Below, piece after piece: positions 43,240 to 52,732 of a DNA stretch of 64,000 nt. This DNA comes from Flavobacterium marginilacus (GTDB lineage Bacteria; Bacteroidota; Bacteroidia; Flavobacteriales; Flavobacteriaceae). Location of the stretch: assembly GCF_026870155.1 (NCBI RefSeq), contig NZ_CP113975.1, forward strand, positions 992,001-1,056,000. Direction: 5' to 3'. Position 1 is the first letter of the stretch. Each line of letters begins with the position of its first letter. The notes beneath the pieces were generated by a model. It saw nothing but the letters and a program-made list of their open reading frames with translations. It was not told the origin of the DNA and ran no database searches. The position numbers were made by a program, and so were the translations under genes.

Positions 43240-44124
43240 ATGCAGCTACTCGACGGGAAAAAAACATCGGAAGACATTAAAAATGAAATCGCAGCCAAAG
43301 TAAAAACAATGAAAGACAATGGGGAAAAAGTACCTCATTTGGCAGCAGTTATTGTAGGAACAGACGGAGCAAGCTTAACGTATGTGGGAAGCAAAGTGCG
43401 TTCCTGCGAACAAATTGGTTTCGAATCTACTTTGGTAAGTTTACCTGCTGATATCACCGAAGAAGCTCTTCTTGCTAAGATTAAGGAATTAAACGAAGAT
43501 GATAATCTTGATGGCTACATCGTTCAGTTACCGCTTCCAAAACATATTGACGAGCAAAAAATCCTGATGGCTATTGATCCTGACAAAGATGTGGATGGTT
43601 TTCACCCTGCCAATTTTGGAAAAATGGCTTTGGATATGGAAACGTTTTTGCCGGCAACTCCATATGGAATAATGGAATTATTGGAGCGTTATAAGGTAGA
43701 AACAGCTGGAAAACATACCGTAGTTATCGGGCGCAGCCATATTGTGGGCCGGCCAATGAGTATTTTGATGAGCCGTAAGGGAAATCCTGGTGATTCAACG
43801 GTGACTTTGACGCACAGCAGAACTAAAAACTTGGAAGAGTACACCAAAAATGCTGATATTATTATTACGGCTTTAGGAGTGCCTGAGTTTTTAAAGGCTG
43901 ATATGGTAAAAGACGGCGTAGTAGTAATTGATGTGGGAATTACCCGTGTTGAAGACGCTTCAAATCCAAAAGGATATAAAATTACAGGTGACGTTGATTT
44001 TGACGGCGTAAGCAAAAAGTCATCTTTCATCACTCCCGTTCCAGGCGGTGTTGGACCAATGACAATTGCAATGCTGTTAAAAAACACATTATTGGCAAGA
44101 GAAATCAGAAGCAGAAATAAATAA
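43240..44124 (+). CDS. folD: Bifunctional methylenetetrahydrofolate dehydrogenase/cyclohydrolase
   Basis: The 294-residue enzyme converts 5,10-methylene-THF to 10-formyl-THF in one-carbon metabolism. It has the catalytic Lys in [10 protein letters not shown] with Tyr in [29 protein letters not shown], and the Rossmann motif [13 protein letters not shown]. The closing [12 protein letters not shown] is a FolD signature. Length is normal. Confidence 0.96.
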   Translation: MQLLDGKKTSEDIKNEIAAKVKTMKDNGEKVPHLAAVIVGTDGASLTYVGSKVRSCEQIGFESTLVSLPADITEEALLAKIKELNEDDNLDGYIVQLPLPKHIDEQKILMAIDPDKDVDGFHPANFGKMALDMETFLPATPYGIMELLERYKVETAGKHTVVIGRSHIVGRPMSILMSRKGNPGDSTVTLTHSRTKNLEEYTKNADIIITALGVPEFLKADMVKDGVVVIDVGITRVEDASNPKGYKITGDVDFDGVSKKSSFITPVPGGVGPMTIAMLLKNTLLAREIRSRNK

Positions 44125-44150
44125 AATTGTTTTAGACAATTTATCCGTAT

Positions 44151-44180
44151 AACCTCAAATGAAAGTTTGAGGTTTTTTTT
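44151..44180 (+). terminator. Terminator after folD
   Basis: The stem AACCTCAAA/TTTGAGGTT has a 6-nt loop and a run of T. Confidence 0.85.
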
Positions 44181-44353
44181 GCTTAAGACTTTATTAAATA
44201 TCCATTCCTTCCTGATGTTTTTAAAATATAAAGGATATTTTTGCAAAACTTAAAATGAACAGCTCAATGGACGATTATTATTCGGAAATATTGAAAGAAT
44301 AAAGCACTTGAAAAACTTTCAAGATGCTATAACTTAACCTATGGAATTTTGAA

Positions 44354-45280
44354 ATGAAGGCTTTTTACAAAAACAATAACGGATTAATCGAGTCTAAAGA
44401 GTGGACTCCAAACTGCTGGATAAATATTGAATGTCCAACAGAAGACGAAAAAAAATACCTCTTAGAAGAATTACAAATCCCTGAGGAATTCTACAATGAT
44501 ATCGAAGATATTGATGAAAGACCCCGTATAGAAGTAGAGAATGGCTGGACTTTGATTATTATTAGGATTCCAGTAAGTACAGATAATGTAAAACTGCCTT
44601 TTAACACAATTCCTGTTGGTGTTATTTTTAAGGAAGAAATTTGTGTTACCATTAGTTTTCATAAAACGGAAATGCTGACGGATTTTGTAATCTACACTCA
44701 GCGGAAAAATAAAGACATCAAAGATAATTTTGATTTGGTTTTAAAACTGCTCTTATCATCAAGCGTTTGGTATTTGAAATACTTGAAACAGGTTAATCAA
44801 AAGATAAAACTGGCCGAAGATAATTTGGAAGAATCTATCAAAAATGAAGAATTACAAGCCTTGCTGCAAATAGAAAAATGTTTGGTTTTTTTTATGACTT
44901 CCTTGAAAGGCAATGATATATTACTCCATCGAATCAAGAATGTTAAATCCCAAAGAGATTTTTATGACCCTGAATTGTTGGAAGATGTAGAGATTGAGTT
45001 GCGTCAAGCGCAAGAAACAACTAATATTTATAGCGACATTTTAACAGGAATGATGGATGCTTACGCCTCGGTTATTTCTAATAATTTGAATGCGATTATG
45101 AAACAGATGACTTCTATCTCCATTATTTTGATGATTCCTACAGTAATTGCCAGTTTGTATGGGATGAATGTGCCAAATAACTTAGAAAACAATAATTACG
45201 GTATGCCAATTATTATACTTGTTTCAGTATTGCTTTCTATGTTTGGTGTTTTTTTATTTAAAAGAAGAAGATGGTTTTGA
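44354..45280 (+). CDS. corA: CorA family magnesium/divalent-cation transporter
   Basis: The 308-residue protein has a long soluble N-terminal domain and two C-terminal membrane segments. The signature GMN motif is in SLYGMNVPNN, between the segments, where it forms the pore entrance. The C-terminus (FKRRRWF) is basic and cytoplasmic. CorA works as a pentameric channel for Mg2+, sometimes Co2+ or Ni2+. The IS1182 element starts just after its stop. Confidence 0.92.
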   Translation: MKAFYKNNNGLIESKEWTPNCWINIECPTEDEKKYLLEELQIPEEFYNDIEDIDERPRIEVENGWTLIIIRIPVSTDNVKLPFNTIPVGVIFKEEICVTISFHKTEMLTDFVIYTQRKNKDIKDNFDLVLKLLLSSSVWYLKYLKQVNQKIKLAEDNLEESIKNEELQALLQIEKCLVFFMTSLKGNDILLHRIKNVKSQRDFYDPELLEDVEIELRQAQETTNIYSDILTGMMDAYASVISNNLNAIMKQMTSISIILMIPTVIASLYGMNVPNNLENNNYGMPIIILVSVLLSMFGVFLFKRRRWF

Positions 45281-45287
45281 TACAAAG

Positions 45288-47073
45288 AAGAGGCTGTCCA
45301 AAAAGTAAGGACAGCCTTTTTTTTGCTGTTTTTAATCTAAAATAGTATCTTAGAGTTGCACAAAAAACGAGCAATGGCTAAAGTAATATTTAAATCGCAA
45401 TCGATCAATACACCGGAACTTTTTCCGATAAATATTTTTGATAAAATTTCAGAAAACCATCCTGTCCGCTTAGTGGATAAGATTGTCAATTCATTGGATA
45501 TAAGTCATATACTTAAAATATATAAAGGAGGAGGCACCTCGGCCTATCATCCCAGAATGATGCTTAAGGTTTTGTTTTACAGTTATTTAAGCAACACTTA
45601 TTCCTGCCGAAAAATAGCAAAGGCACTTACTGAGAACATTCATTTTATGTTTATTTCAGGCAACTCAACTCCTGATTTTAGAACCATTAACGATTTTAGA
45701 GGAAAGATTTTAAAAGAAAACATCAAAGATTTATTTGCAGAGGTGGTCAAAATGCTTGTGGAAATGGGCTATGTCAGTCTGGATATCCAATACATTGATG
45801 GAACAAAAATAGAAGCCAAATCCAATAAATACACCTTTGTCTGGCGGGGTTCTATAGAGAAATACAAAGAAAAGCTCGAAGTAAAAATCAACAGTATCTT
45901 ATCCGACATTGAAAACAGTATTTTATCAGATAATCAAGAAGTCAACAAGGAAGAATTACCAAAAAAAATAAACTCGGAAGAGCTGAAAGAAAAATTATCA
46001 GAACTCAATAAAAAACTCAAAGAGCCCAACAAGAAGATAACCAAAGAGCTTGAAAAGCTTCAGGAAGAGCACCTGCCAAAGCTTGAAAAATACGAAAAAG
46101 ATTTAGTGATTTTAGGCAATAGAAACTCCTACAGTAAGACAGATCCTGACGCTACCTTTATGAGAATGAAGGAAGACCATATGAAAAACGGACAGTTAAA
46201 ACCTGCATACAATCCTCAGATTTCTACTGAAAATCAATTCATTACCAACGTAACCATTCATCAGACACCTAACGACACTACGACTTTAAAATCCCATTTG
46301 GAGGAATTTGAAAAAATGTATCAAAAACAAAGCAAAACAGTTGTAGCCGATGCTGGTTATGGAAGCGAAGAAAACTACGAAATGCTTGAAAATAAAGACA
46401 TAACGACCTATGTAAAGTATAATTATTTTCACAAAGAACAGAAGAAAAAAATGAAGGACAATCCGTTTCTTGTCCAGAATTTGTTCTACAATATACAGCA
46501 GGATTTTTATGTGTGTCCAATGGGACAAAGAATGGAAAACATTGGCAGTGGAAAACGGACATCGGCCAACGGATACGAATCACAAGTATCTTATTATCAA
46601 GCAAAAAGATGTGATGGATGTCCACTTAGAAGTTTGTGCCATAAAGCCAAAGGAAACAGAACAATAGAAGTAAACCACCGCCTGAACCAATTAAGGGCTC
46701 AGGCCAAAGAGCTGCTCATGAGCGAAAAAGGACTCGAACACCGAAGCAAACGCCCAATAGAAGTTGAAGCAGTATTCGGACAGCTAAAAAACAACAATAA
46801 ATTCAGCCGGTTTACTTTCACAAGCATCGAAAAAGTGGAAATGGAATTTCTATTGATGGCTATCGGGCATAATTTCAGAAAAATGATAGCAAAGAACAAT
46901 GATGCGTCGAAAACTCATCTAAAAATCTCCTTCAGAGTTCTAAATAGAGCTATAAAAGTCGAAATTCACTTTTTAAATACTGTAACAGAATATTTTTTCA
47001 TTAATCAACCAACCCAAAATCGATTCCTGAAATTTGCAGCATAAAAAAAGCTGTCCTTTTCGGACAGCCTCTT
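45288..47073 (+). mobile_element. IS1182-family insertion sequence
   Basis: The element is about 1.79 kb with terminal inverted repeats beginning AAGAGGCTGTCC. Each end holds an internal hairpin: the left has GGCTGTCC/GGACAGCC (45292-45318) and the right has CTGTCC/GGACAG. Both ends finish in long T or A runs, so they look like terminators. It carries one intact transposase. No target-site duplication is clear. The element sits between corA and rluF, with the right end 4 bp before the rluF stop. Confidence 0.85.
45374..47044 (+). CDS. IS1182-family transposase
   Basis: The 556-residue transposase is chosen to start at MAKVIFKSQSINTPELFP (45374). An upstream ATG is absent, and the frame's first Met candidate at 45356 is a TTG. 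Its DUF772-type N-terminal domain (HPRMMLKVLFYSYLSNTYSCRKIAKAL) is followed by the catalytic core (YIDGTKIEAKSNKYTFVW, TVVADAGYGSEENYE, then RPIEVEAVFGQLKNNNKFSRF) with a Cys-rich insert (CDGCPLRSLCHKA). A Lys/Glu-rich coiled coil interrupts it. All parts look intact. Confidence 0.9.
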   Translation: MAKVIFKSQSINTPELFPINIFDKISENHPVRLVDKIVNSLDISHILKIYKGGGTSAYHPRMMLKVLFYSYLSNTYSCRKIAKALTENIHFMFISGNSTPDFRTINDFRGKILKENIKDLFAEVVKMLVEMGYVSLDIQYIDGTKIEAKSNKYTFVWRGSIEKYKEKLEVKINSILSDIENSILSDNQEVNKEELPKKINSEELKEKLSELNKKLKEPNKKITKELEKLQEEHLPKLEKYEKDLVILGNRNSYSKTDPDATFMRMKEDHMKNGQLKPAYNPQISTENQFITNVTIHQTPNDTTTLKSHLEEFEKMYQKQSKTVVADAGYGSEENYEMLENKDITTYVKYNYFHKEQKKKMKDNPFLVQNLFYNIQQDFYVCPMGQRMENIGSGKRTSANGYESQVSYYQAKRCDGCPLRSLCHKAKGNRTIEVNHRLNQLRAQAKELLMSEKGLEHRSKRPIEVEAVFGQLKNNNKFSRFTFTSIEKVEMEFLLMAIGHNFRKMIAKNNDASKTHLKISFRVLNRAIKVEIHFLNTVTEYFFINQPTQNRFLKFAA

Positions 47074-47077
47074 TAGT

Positions 47078-47890
47078 TTAATAATCTCTTCCCTTCTTAA
47101 ATCGGGGATCATCCTTTTTGATGAATTCAGTTCTTCTTTTTTGAGGTTCTGGTTTTGGTAAACTTGCTTCCTCTGTTTTGCTAGAAGGTTCGATTAATTG
47201 GTTAAGTTCTTTAATTTCGGCATCGGTTAAATCGCGGTAGCGTCCTACTGGAATGTCCAGTGAAATATTGATAATTCTGATGCGTTTCAGAGCGGTAACT
47301 TCGTAGCCTAAATATTCGCACATTCTTCGGATCTGGCGGTTTAAACCTTGCGTCAGAATGATTTTGAAGATGTATTTACTGATTTGCTCTACTTTACATT
47401 TGCGGGTTACAGTGTCCAGAATAGGTACGCCATTGCCCATTCGTTCAATGAAACGGTCGGTTATGGGTTTGTTTACCGTTACGGTATATTCTTTTTCGTG
47501 ATTGTTGCGGGCCCGTAGTATTTTGTTGACGATATCACCGTCATTGGTCATAAAGATCAGACCTTCACTGGCTTTGTCCAATCGGCCGATCGGAAAAATA
47601 CGTTTGGGATAATTAATGTAATCCACAATATTGTTGCGGACTTCCAGATTGGTGGTGCATTCTATTCCTACTGGTTTGTAGAAAGCAAGATATATAGGTT
47701 TTTCGGTTTTCTCACGGATTAGTTTTCCGTCTATACGCACTTCGTCATCTGGCGCGACTTTGGTTCCTAGTTCCGGTACTGCTCCATTGATGGTTACCCG
47801 GCCTTCTTCTATGAATTTATCGGCTTCACGGCGGGAACAGTAGCCTGTTTCGGCAATGAATTTATTGAGACGTTTTAGATTTTCTTCCAT
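47078..47890 (-). CDS. rluF: 23S rRNA pseudouridine synthase, RluF-like
   Basis: The 270-residue protein has an S4 RNA-binding domain ([29 protein letters not shown]), then the RsuA/RluB/E/F core with catalytic Asp in [20 protein letters not shown] and [18 protein letters not shown]. The charged C-terminal extension (about residues 230-270) is usual in Bacteroidetes homologues. RluF modifies 23S U2604 in E. coli. The exact target here is inferred. It ends 4 bp from the IS1182 element. Confidence 0.9.
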   Translation of the reverse strand: MEENLKRLNKFIAETGYCSRREADKFIEEGRVTINGAVPELGTKVAPDDEVRIDGKLIREKTEKPIYLAFYKPVGIECTTNLEVRNNIVDYINYPKRIFPIGRLDKASEGLIFMTNDGDIVNKILRARNNHEKEYTVTVNKPITDRFIERMGNGVPILDTVTRKCKVEQISKYIFKIILTQGLNRQIRRMCEYLGYEVTALKRIRIINISLDIPVGRYRDLTDAEIKELNQLIEPSSKTEEASLPKPEPQKRRTEFIKKDDPRFKKGRDY

Positions 47891-47911
47891 AGTGCAAAAA
47901 TAGTCAAAATT

Positions 47912-47993
47912 TAGACTTCTTGGATTTTTAGATTTTTAGATTGCTTTTTTTTGATAGTTATGCAGTTTGCTAATCTAAGAATCTAAAAGTCTA
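47912..47993. repeat. AATCTAAAAATC-type inverted repeat
   Basis: TAGACTTCTTGGATTTTTAG and the complementary AATCTAAGAATCTAAAAGTC face each other across about 40 bp. The arms overlap the end of the alpha/beta hydrolase gene. This type of sequence is, from memory, common between Flavobacterium genes. Confidence 0.45.
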
Positions 47994-48842
47994 TTTTTCA
48001 AATAAAAACTGATAGATTTCTTTATATAGTTTATCGTCGTGCATGGAATGGCCTAAATCTTTAGTAGTGATGAATTTTCCTTTTTTCCAGCCGCTGGCTA
48101 TTTTTTGTCCTTCAGAAAACGCAACTACTGTATCGGTGGTATCATGGGCGATGATTCCGTCAATTTGGATATGTTTGGCAAATGTCTCTCCTGAGAAATC
48201 TTCCAGTCTGAAATTGAAATTTTCCAGATATCGTTTTTCTAAAAGTGCAAACATTTTGCGGTTGAGACTCAGCATTTGAATATAATTATCGATGAGTGTT
48301 TTTAAATCGGAAGGAGCGCCGAGAATCACCATTTTTTTGATACTGGTTTCTGGATGCAGATACTGATGATAGACACAGGCCGAACCGCCGATAGAGTGAC
48401 CGATAATGATGCTCGGGTTGTATTTTTTGACAGCTTTGTTGATAAATTCGGCATAGCGGGGCACGTTGAATTCTTTACCGCTGCTTTGTCCGTGTGCAGG
48501 GGCGTCTATGGCGATGATGGTGCTTCCTGATTTTTGGAGATAGGGCAGGGTTTTCTCCCAGCGGGCCGAATTGCTTTCCCAGCCGTGAACCAAAAGAATT
48601 TTGGTGTCATTTCCTTCCCAGGTATAGGTTTGGAAATAGTGTTCGTCATGCTGGAATTTTTCTTTTATGGTGCCCTGAAGGATTTCAGGGAGCTGGTTTT
48701 CCTGAATTTTACCTACTCTGGGGTTGGTAAAAAGTTTATACGATAGGTTCAGCGCATTTTTTGGATGCACAAAACTCAATAAATTAATGTATTGCCCAAC
48801 AGATTTGACAAATAAAAACTGAATGCTTTTTTTTAGGCTCAA
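47991..48842 (-). CDS. Alpha/beta hydrolase
   Basis: The 283-residue protein has the alpha/beta hydrolase fold: oxyanion HGWESNSARW, DAPAHGQSSGK, nucleophile elbow GHSIGGSA with catalytic Ser, and closing His in TKDLGHSMHDDKLY. No lipase box for a special substrate or signal peptide is seen, so it is cytoplasmic. Substrate is unknown. Its start is close to the terminator of the zinc-ribbon-like gene. Confidence 0.85.
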   Translation of the reverse strand: MSLKKSIQFLFVKSVGQYINLLSFVHPKNALNLSYKLFTNPRVGKIQENQLPEILQGTIKEKFQHDEHYFQTYTWEGNDTKILLVHGWESNSARWEKTLPYLQKSGSTIIAIDAPAHGQSSGKEFNVPRYAEFINKAVKKYNPSIIIGHSIGGSACVYHQYLHPETSIKKMVILGAPSDLKTLIDNYIQMLSLNRKMFALLEKRYLENFNFRLEDFSGETFAKHIQIDGIIAHDTTDTVVAFSEGQKIASGWKKGKFITTKDLGHSMHDDKLYKEIYQFLFEK

Positions 48843-48860
48843 AATAATGTAGTATAAAAA

Positions 48861-48883
48861 AAGTCCCGATTTAATCGGGACTT
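48861..48883 (-). terminator. Terminator of the zinc-ribbon-like gene
   Basis: A perfect stem AAGTCCCGAT/ATCGGGACTT has a 3-nt loop. On the minus strand a run of T follows. Confidence 0.85.
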
Positions 48884-48892
48884 AGTTGTTTT

Positions 48893-49672
48893 TTAGAATG
48901 TAGCAAATAATTGCTCCATTTTCTCTCTTTCTTCTTGAGCCAGAACGGTGTCGACTAAAATTCTTCCAGAGTGCTCATCGATTAGGATTTTCTTTCTGGC
49001 TGCAATTTCAACCTGTGTCTGCGGCGGAATCGTGAAGAAAGATCCAGCTGATGCTCCTCTTTCGATAGAAACAACTGCAAGTCCGTTACGAACACTGCTT
49101 CTGATTCTTTTGTAAGCTGCCAAAAGACGCTCTTCGATTAATGCTTCAAATTCTGCTGATTTTTCAGTCAGGAATGCCTCTTCTTTTTGAGTTTCGGACA
49201 TGATAGCATCTAATTCTGATTTTTTATGTTTTAAATGAGATGATTTAGAATCTAATTTTTCTTTAGAAGAACTAATTGCCTCTTTTTTGTGCTCAATAGA
49301 AGCTTTCATTTCTTTAATTTGCTTTTCTGCTAATTGAATTTCTAATTCCTGAAACTCAACTTCTTTTGTCAAAGAATTGAATTCTCTATTGTTGCGAACG
49401 TTTTCTTGCTGCTTAGTGTATTTTTTGACAGCTTCTTTGTGCTCATCAATTGCATTGATTTTCTGCTTGATAAGGTTCTCGATTACCTCAAGTTCTCCTT
49501 TCAATTTCTCTGAACGAGTGCTTAAACCAGCAACTTCATCTTCAAGATCTTCAACTTCTAAAGGAAGCTCTCCTCTAACGTTTCTGATTTCGTCAATTCT
49601 AGAGTCAATTAACTGTAAATCGTAAATTGCTCTTAACTTGTCCTCAACACTTAATTCTTTCGTATTCGCCAT
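48893..49672 (-). CDS. Coiled-coil protein of the C4-zinc-ribbon family, cysteines lost
   Basis: The 259-residue protein is mainly a long coiled coil (residues about 10-185) followed by the C-terminal domain of the zf-RING_7/C4-zinc-ribbon family. In most relatives this domain holds a CxxC...CxxC zinc site. Here the same positions read RGASAGSFFTIPPQTQVEIAAR and DEHSGRILVD, so all four Cys are gone though the surrounding motif is kept. Function of the family is not settled (a role with RNA or nucleic acid is suspected). It is 3 bp downstream of the Nif3-like gene, a pairing conserved in Bacteroidetes. Confidence 0.85.
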   Translation of the reverse strand: MANTKELSVEDKLRAIYDLQLIDSRIDEIRNVRGELPLEVEDLEDEVAGLSTRSEKLKGELEVIENLIKQKINAIDEHKEAVKKYTKQQENVRNNREFNSLTKEVEFQELEIQLAEKQIKEMKASIEHKKEAISSSKEKLDSKSSHLKHKKSELDAIMSETQKEEAFLTEKSAEFEALIEERLLAAYKRIRSSVRNGLAVVSIERGASAGSFFTIPPQTQVEIAARKKILIDEHSGRILVDTVLAQEEREKMEQLFATF

Positions 49673-49675
49673 ATT

Positions 49676-50773
49676 CTATAAGTACTTAACTGGATTTGTA
49701 TTTTCTTCCGATAAAATGATTGCAAAATTAGGGATTTTTTTTCTAAGATAATCAACAATATACTCTTTTGTATAGCGTTCGCTTTCAAAATGTCCGATAT
49801 CAGCCAATAAAAGCTTGTTTTCGGCTTCGTAATATTGATGATATTTTAAATCAGATGTCAGATAAGCGTCAGCTCCGGCCTGAATTGCATTTTTGATGGC
49901 AAAACTTCCAGAACCGCCCAAGACGGCTACTTTTTTAATTTTTTTGCCTGTAAATGCCGAGTGGCGGATTCCGACGGCCTGCATTTTGTCTTTGGCGTAT
50001 GCTAAGAAATCTATCTCGTCCATTTCTTCCTCAAGCTCGCCAATCATTCCTAAACCAATATGGTTAAAGGTGTTTTTCATATTGTAGATTTCGGTGGCAA
50101 CTTCTTCGTAAATATGGTTTTCTCTTAGGGCTTTTATGATTTTGGACTCCAGATGTTTGGCGTAAACCACTTCGATTTTAACCTCGGTTCCTCTTGATAA
50201 TACACCTTTTTCTCCAATGGTTGGTTCGCTTTTTTCGTTACCCTGATACGTAAAAGTTCCTTCAGAGTTGAAACTGCATTTGTCATAATTCCCAATGCTT
50301 CCTGCACCTGCATCGAACAAAGCGTTGCGGACTTTCTCGGCATTGTCTCGGATGGTGTAAGTAACCAGTTTTCGGATATGATTTTGTTTTGGGATTAAAA
50401 TCTGGGTTTTTATGAGTCCCAGAGTATCGCAGAATATTTTATTTACTCCTTCAGGATGATTGTCCAGTGCGGTATGAACAGCATAAATGGCGATATCATT
50501 TTTGATGGCTTTGAGCAGGGCGCGCTCTACATAATTTTGTCCTGTTATTTTTTTTATTCCATTGAATAAAATAGGGTGGAAACAAACCACCAGATTACAT
50601 TTTTTGGCAATGGCTTCGTCGATTACATTCTCCAAAGCATCATGGCAGACCAAAATTCCGGTTGCCGTTGTATTTTCGTCCCCAATTATTAAACCTACGT
50701 TGTCAAAATCTTCGGCATAAGCCAATGGAGCCATTTCTTCAAGAACAGAAAGGATTTCTTTTATTGTACTCAT
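49676..50773 (-). CDS. Nif3-like dinuclear metal centre protein
   Basis: The 365-residue protein belongs to the Nif3/YbgI family (once called GTP cyclohydrolase I type 2). Conserved metal ligands are in VVCFHPILFNG and AVHTALDNHPEG, with the later DIGHFESERY. A PII-like insert (about residues 130-230) is normal in the long bacterial form. It forms hexamers with two metals in known structures; the reaction is not settled. Its stop is almost fused to the next gene. Confidence 0.92.
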   Translation of the reverse strand: MSTIKEILSVLEEMAPLAYAEDFDNVGLIIGDENTTATGILVCHDALENVIDEAIAKKCNLVVCFHPILFNGIKKITGQNYVERALLKAIKNDIAIYAVHTALDNHPEGVNKIFCDTLGLIKTQILIPKQNHIRKLVTYTIRDNAEKVRNALFDAGAGSIGNYDKCSFNSEGTFTYQGNEKSEPTIGEKGVLSRGTEVKIEVVYAKHLESKIIKALRENHIYEEVATEIYNMKNTFNHIGLGMIGELEEEMDEIDFLAYAKDKMQAVGIRHSAFTGKKIKKVAVLGGSGSFAIKNAIQAGADAYLTSDLKYHQYYEAENKLLLADIGHFESERYTKEYIVDYLRKKIPNFAIILSEENTNPVKYL

Positions 50774-51090
50774 TTTTTAATCTTTTCAGGGTATTTGTTA
50801 GCGGTAATTTTTATAAACCAATAACGTAAATTGATCTAAATTTATTTGTAAAGTTACCGTTTGTTTATTTTTTAATAATTTCCGTTCAAAGATAAAATAT
50901 TATATATTCGTAAAAAGAATTTGCTCCGAAAAATTATAATTCTGTCAGCCATTTTGTACCGCTTTTTTATTAAGGCTTAATTGACTTGAATTTTTGTCTC
51001 AGATTAATAAAAAAGTAAAACCTTCTCAATCCTAAATGTTACAGTTAGGATAAGCAACTGATTAAATCTGGTATTTTTATAAATTATGAA
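50774..51090. other. 317-bp intergenic region without a gene
   Basis: AT-rich with no conserved frame, repeat or clear hairpin seen. It should hold the promoter of the Nif3-like operon and the end of the TPR gene transcript. Confidence 0.5.
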
Positions 51091-52362
51091 TTAATATAGT
51101 TTCGCTTTTAATTCTTTATACTCGGCAGTCATCTCTAAAGCATTGTAAACACTCAGAAGGCTTTTAGAAACGTCTTCGTGTTTAGGATCTATTTCAATAG
51201 CTTTTTGGAGATAAGGAATCGTTTTTTTATAAATTATATCTCTTTTTGCTTTTAAATCATCATATTTTTTCATTTCACCAGGTGATGTACCTAATTTATT
51301 CATATCATCATTTATAGTTTCACCTTCGTCCAGTTTTAGAAAAGATAGATTTATATAAGCATTAATATATTGAGGATTAAGTGTAATTGCTTTCAAATAA
51401 AAATTTTCGGCATCGACAGTGTTTTTGGCTTTAGCGCTCAGAACGCCCAAATTAAAAACTAAATCTGCATCATTCTGATTCTTTTTTAAAATAGGTTCTA
51501 TTGCTTTTTTAAACGATTCATAGTCTTTGGTTTCTATAAACAAATAAGCTTGTGCCAATGCCAAAGAAATATCTTCAGGATTTTTTACTATGGCATCTGA
51601 AACTGCTTTTTTTGCCTTGTCAATATATCCGTTTTGAAAATAGATTAAAGCAATGTTTTTATAAATTTCGCCTCTTTTAGATGGTCTTTTTTCGTTTCGT
51701 GGTTTTTCATGGGTACCAGCTTGAATAGAAATATCCCGGTCATTTACAGTTGCAAAAGGTTCTTCTTTTTTTGTAGTCCTGTTTACGGCATAATAATCAG
51801 TGCCAATTCCAGAATAGTTAATGTTTTTTAGTGTTTCGTAATGTTTTTGCGCAGCAATGAAATCTTTTCCATTTGTGAAGGCTGATGCAGTATAATATAA
51901 ATTGATGGTGTCTTTTGGATCTATTAGATAAGCTTCATAGAGTTCGTTGGCACTGTCTATATGCTTGCTGTCTTTAAAATCGTCATTAGCAGCTTTTACC
52001 AATTCTTCTTTAATATTTTTAAAAGAACTCTGAATCTGGCCGGTATATCTTCTTTTTCCTGACTCTGATTCAATTTTGATGGTTTCTCTATACGATTTTG
52101 CTGCTAGAACTAAGTTTTTGCCTGTGTCAGTTTTTTTATCGGCTAATCCTAAAAATGAACTTCCTTGAATGAAGTAATATTGAGACTTTTCTTCTTCTTT
52201 AGAATTGTAAACTTGATATTCAATACTTTTAAGAATAGAGATTGCACTCTGAAAATTACCCCCGATCATCTCTTTTTCAGCTTCTTTTATTTTTTCTTTT
52301 TGGGCTTCAACGGTACCGGTAAGTAATAATAAAATTAAAACAGTAAAATAGTTTTTTTTCAT
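51091..52362 (-). CDS. Exported tetratricopeptide-repeat protein
   Basis: I chose the start at MKKNYFTVLILLLLTGTVEA (52362), giving a signal peptide. The 85 upstream in-frame residues are low-quality. The 423-residue product holds several TPR units, clear in YKNIALIYFQNGYIDKAKKAVSDAI, SLALAQAYLFIETKDYESFKKAIEPIL, ADLVFNLGVLSAKAKNTVDAENFYLKAI and TIPYLQKAIEIDPK. TPRs bind partner proteins. There is no other domain and no gene context to suggest the partner. It is predicted periplasmic. Confidence 0.85.
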   Translation of the reverse strand: MKKNYFTVLILLLLTGTVEAQKEKIKEAEKEMIGGNFQSAISILKSIEYQVYNSKEEEKSQYYFIQGSSFLGLADKKTDTGKNLVLAAKSYRETIKIESESGKRRYTGQIQSSFKNIKEELVKAANDDFKDSKHIDSANELYEAYLIDPKDTINLYYTASAFTNGKDFIAAQKHYETLKNINYSGIGTDYYAVNRTTKKEEPFATVNDRDISIQAGTHEKPRNEKRPSKRGEIYKNIALIYFQNGYIDKAKKAVSDAIVKNPEDISLALAQAYLFIETKDYESFKKAIEPILKKNQNDADLVFNLGVLSAKAKNTVDAENFYLKAITLNPQYINAYINLSFLKLDEGETINDDMNKLGTSPGEMKKYDDLKAKRDIIYKKTIPYLQKAIEIDPKHEDVSKSLLSVYNALEMTAEYKELKAKLY

Positions 52363-52732
52363 AATGTAATAATTGCAGGTTAAACAAATTTGGTTTCGGC
52401 TGTGTTTAATAGTATTAATTATGTTATTTTTTTGTTCGAAATTATCAAAATAACATGCTTTTTTAACAAAAATAGAATTAAAAACGAACTGATTATGAGA
52501 TTTTGAAGGTAATTTGATATACTGCAAACAGATTTTAGAAAACGATAAAAAACAATATGTTAATTTATTCTTATCATAATTTAGGGGGCTTTTTTTTGTT
52601 AAAAAATAAAACAGCAAAAGGATCTTGTTTTGAAATTCTGAATACTATTTGCTAACATATTAAACCGGCAAAAAAACATTTTTAGATTTGTAATGCTTTC
52701 GCTATTATTATAAAATGCTTTACTTTCGTAAA
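52363..52732. other. 370-bp divergent intergenic region
   Basis: It separates the TPR gene and lpxK. No reading frame was found apart from spurious extensions of the TPR gene, and no strong -7 box could be pinned for either gene. Confidence 0.5.

Noticed and set aside
43689..44246. A 185-residue minus-strand frame over the end of folD
   Set aside because: It overlaps folD and its terminator, has poor codon use and no recognisable motif.
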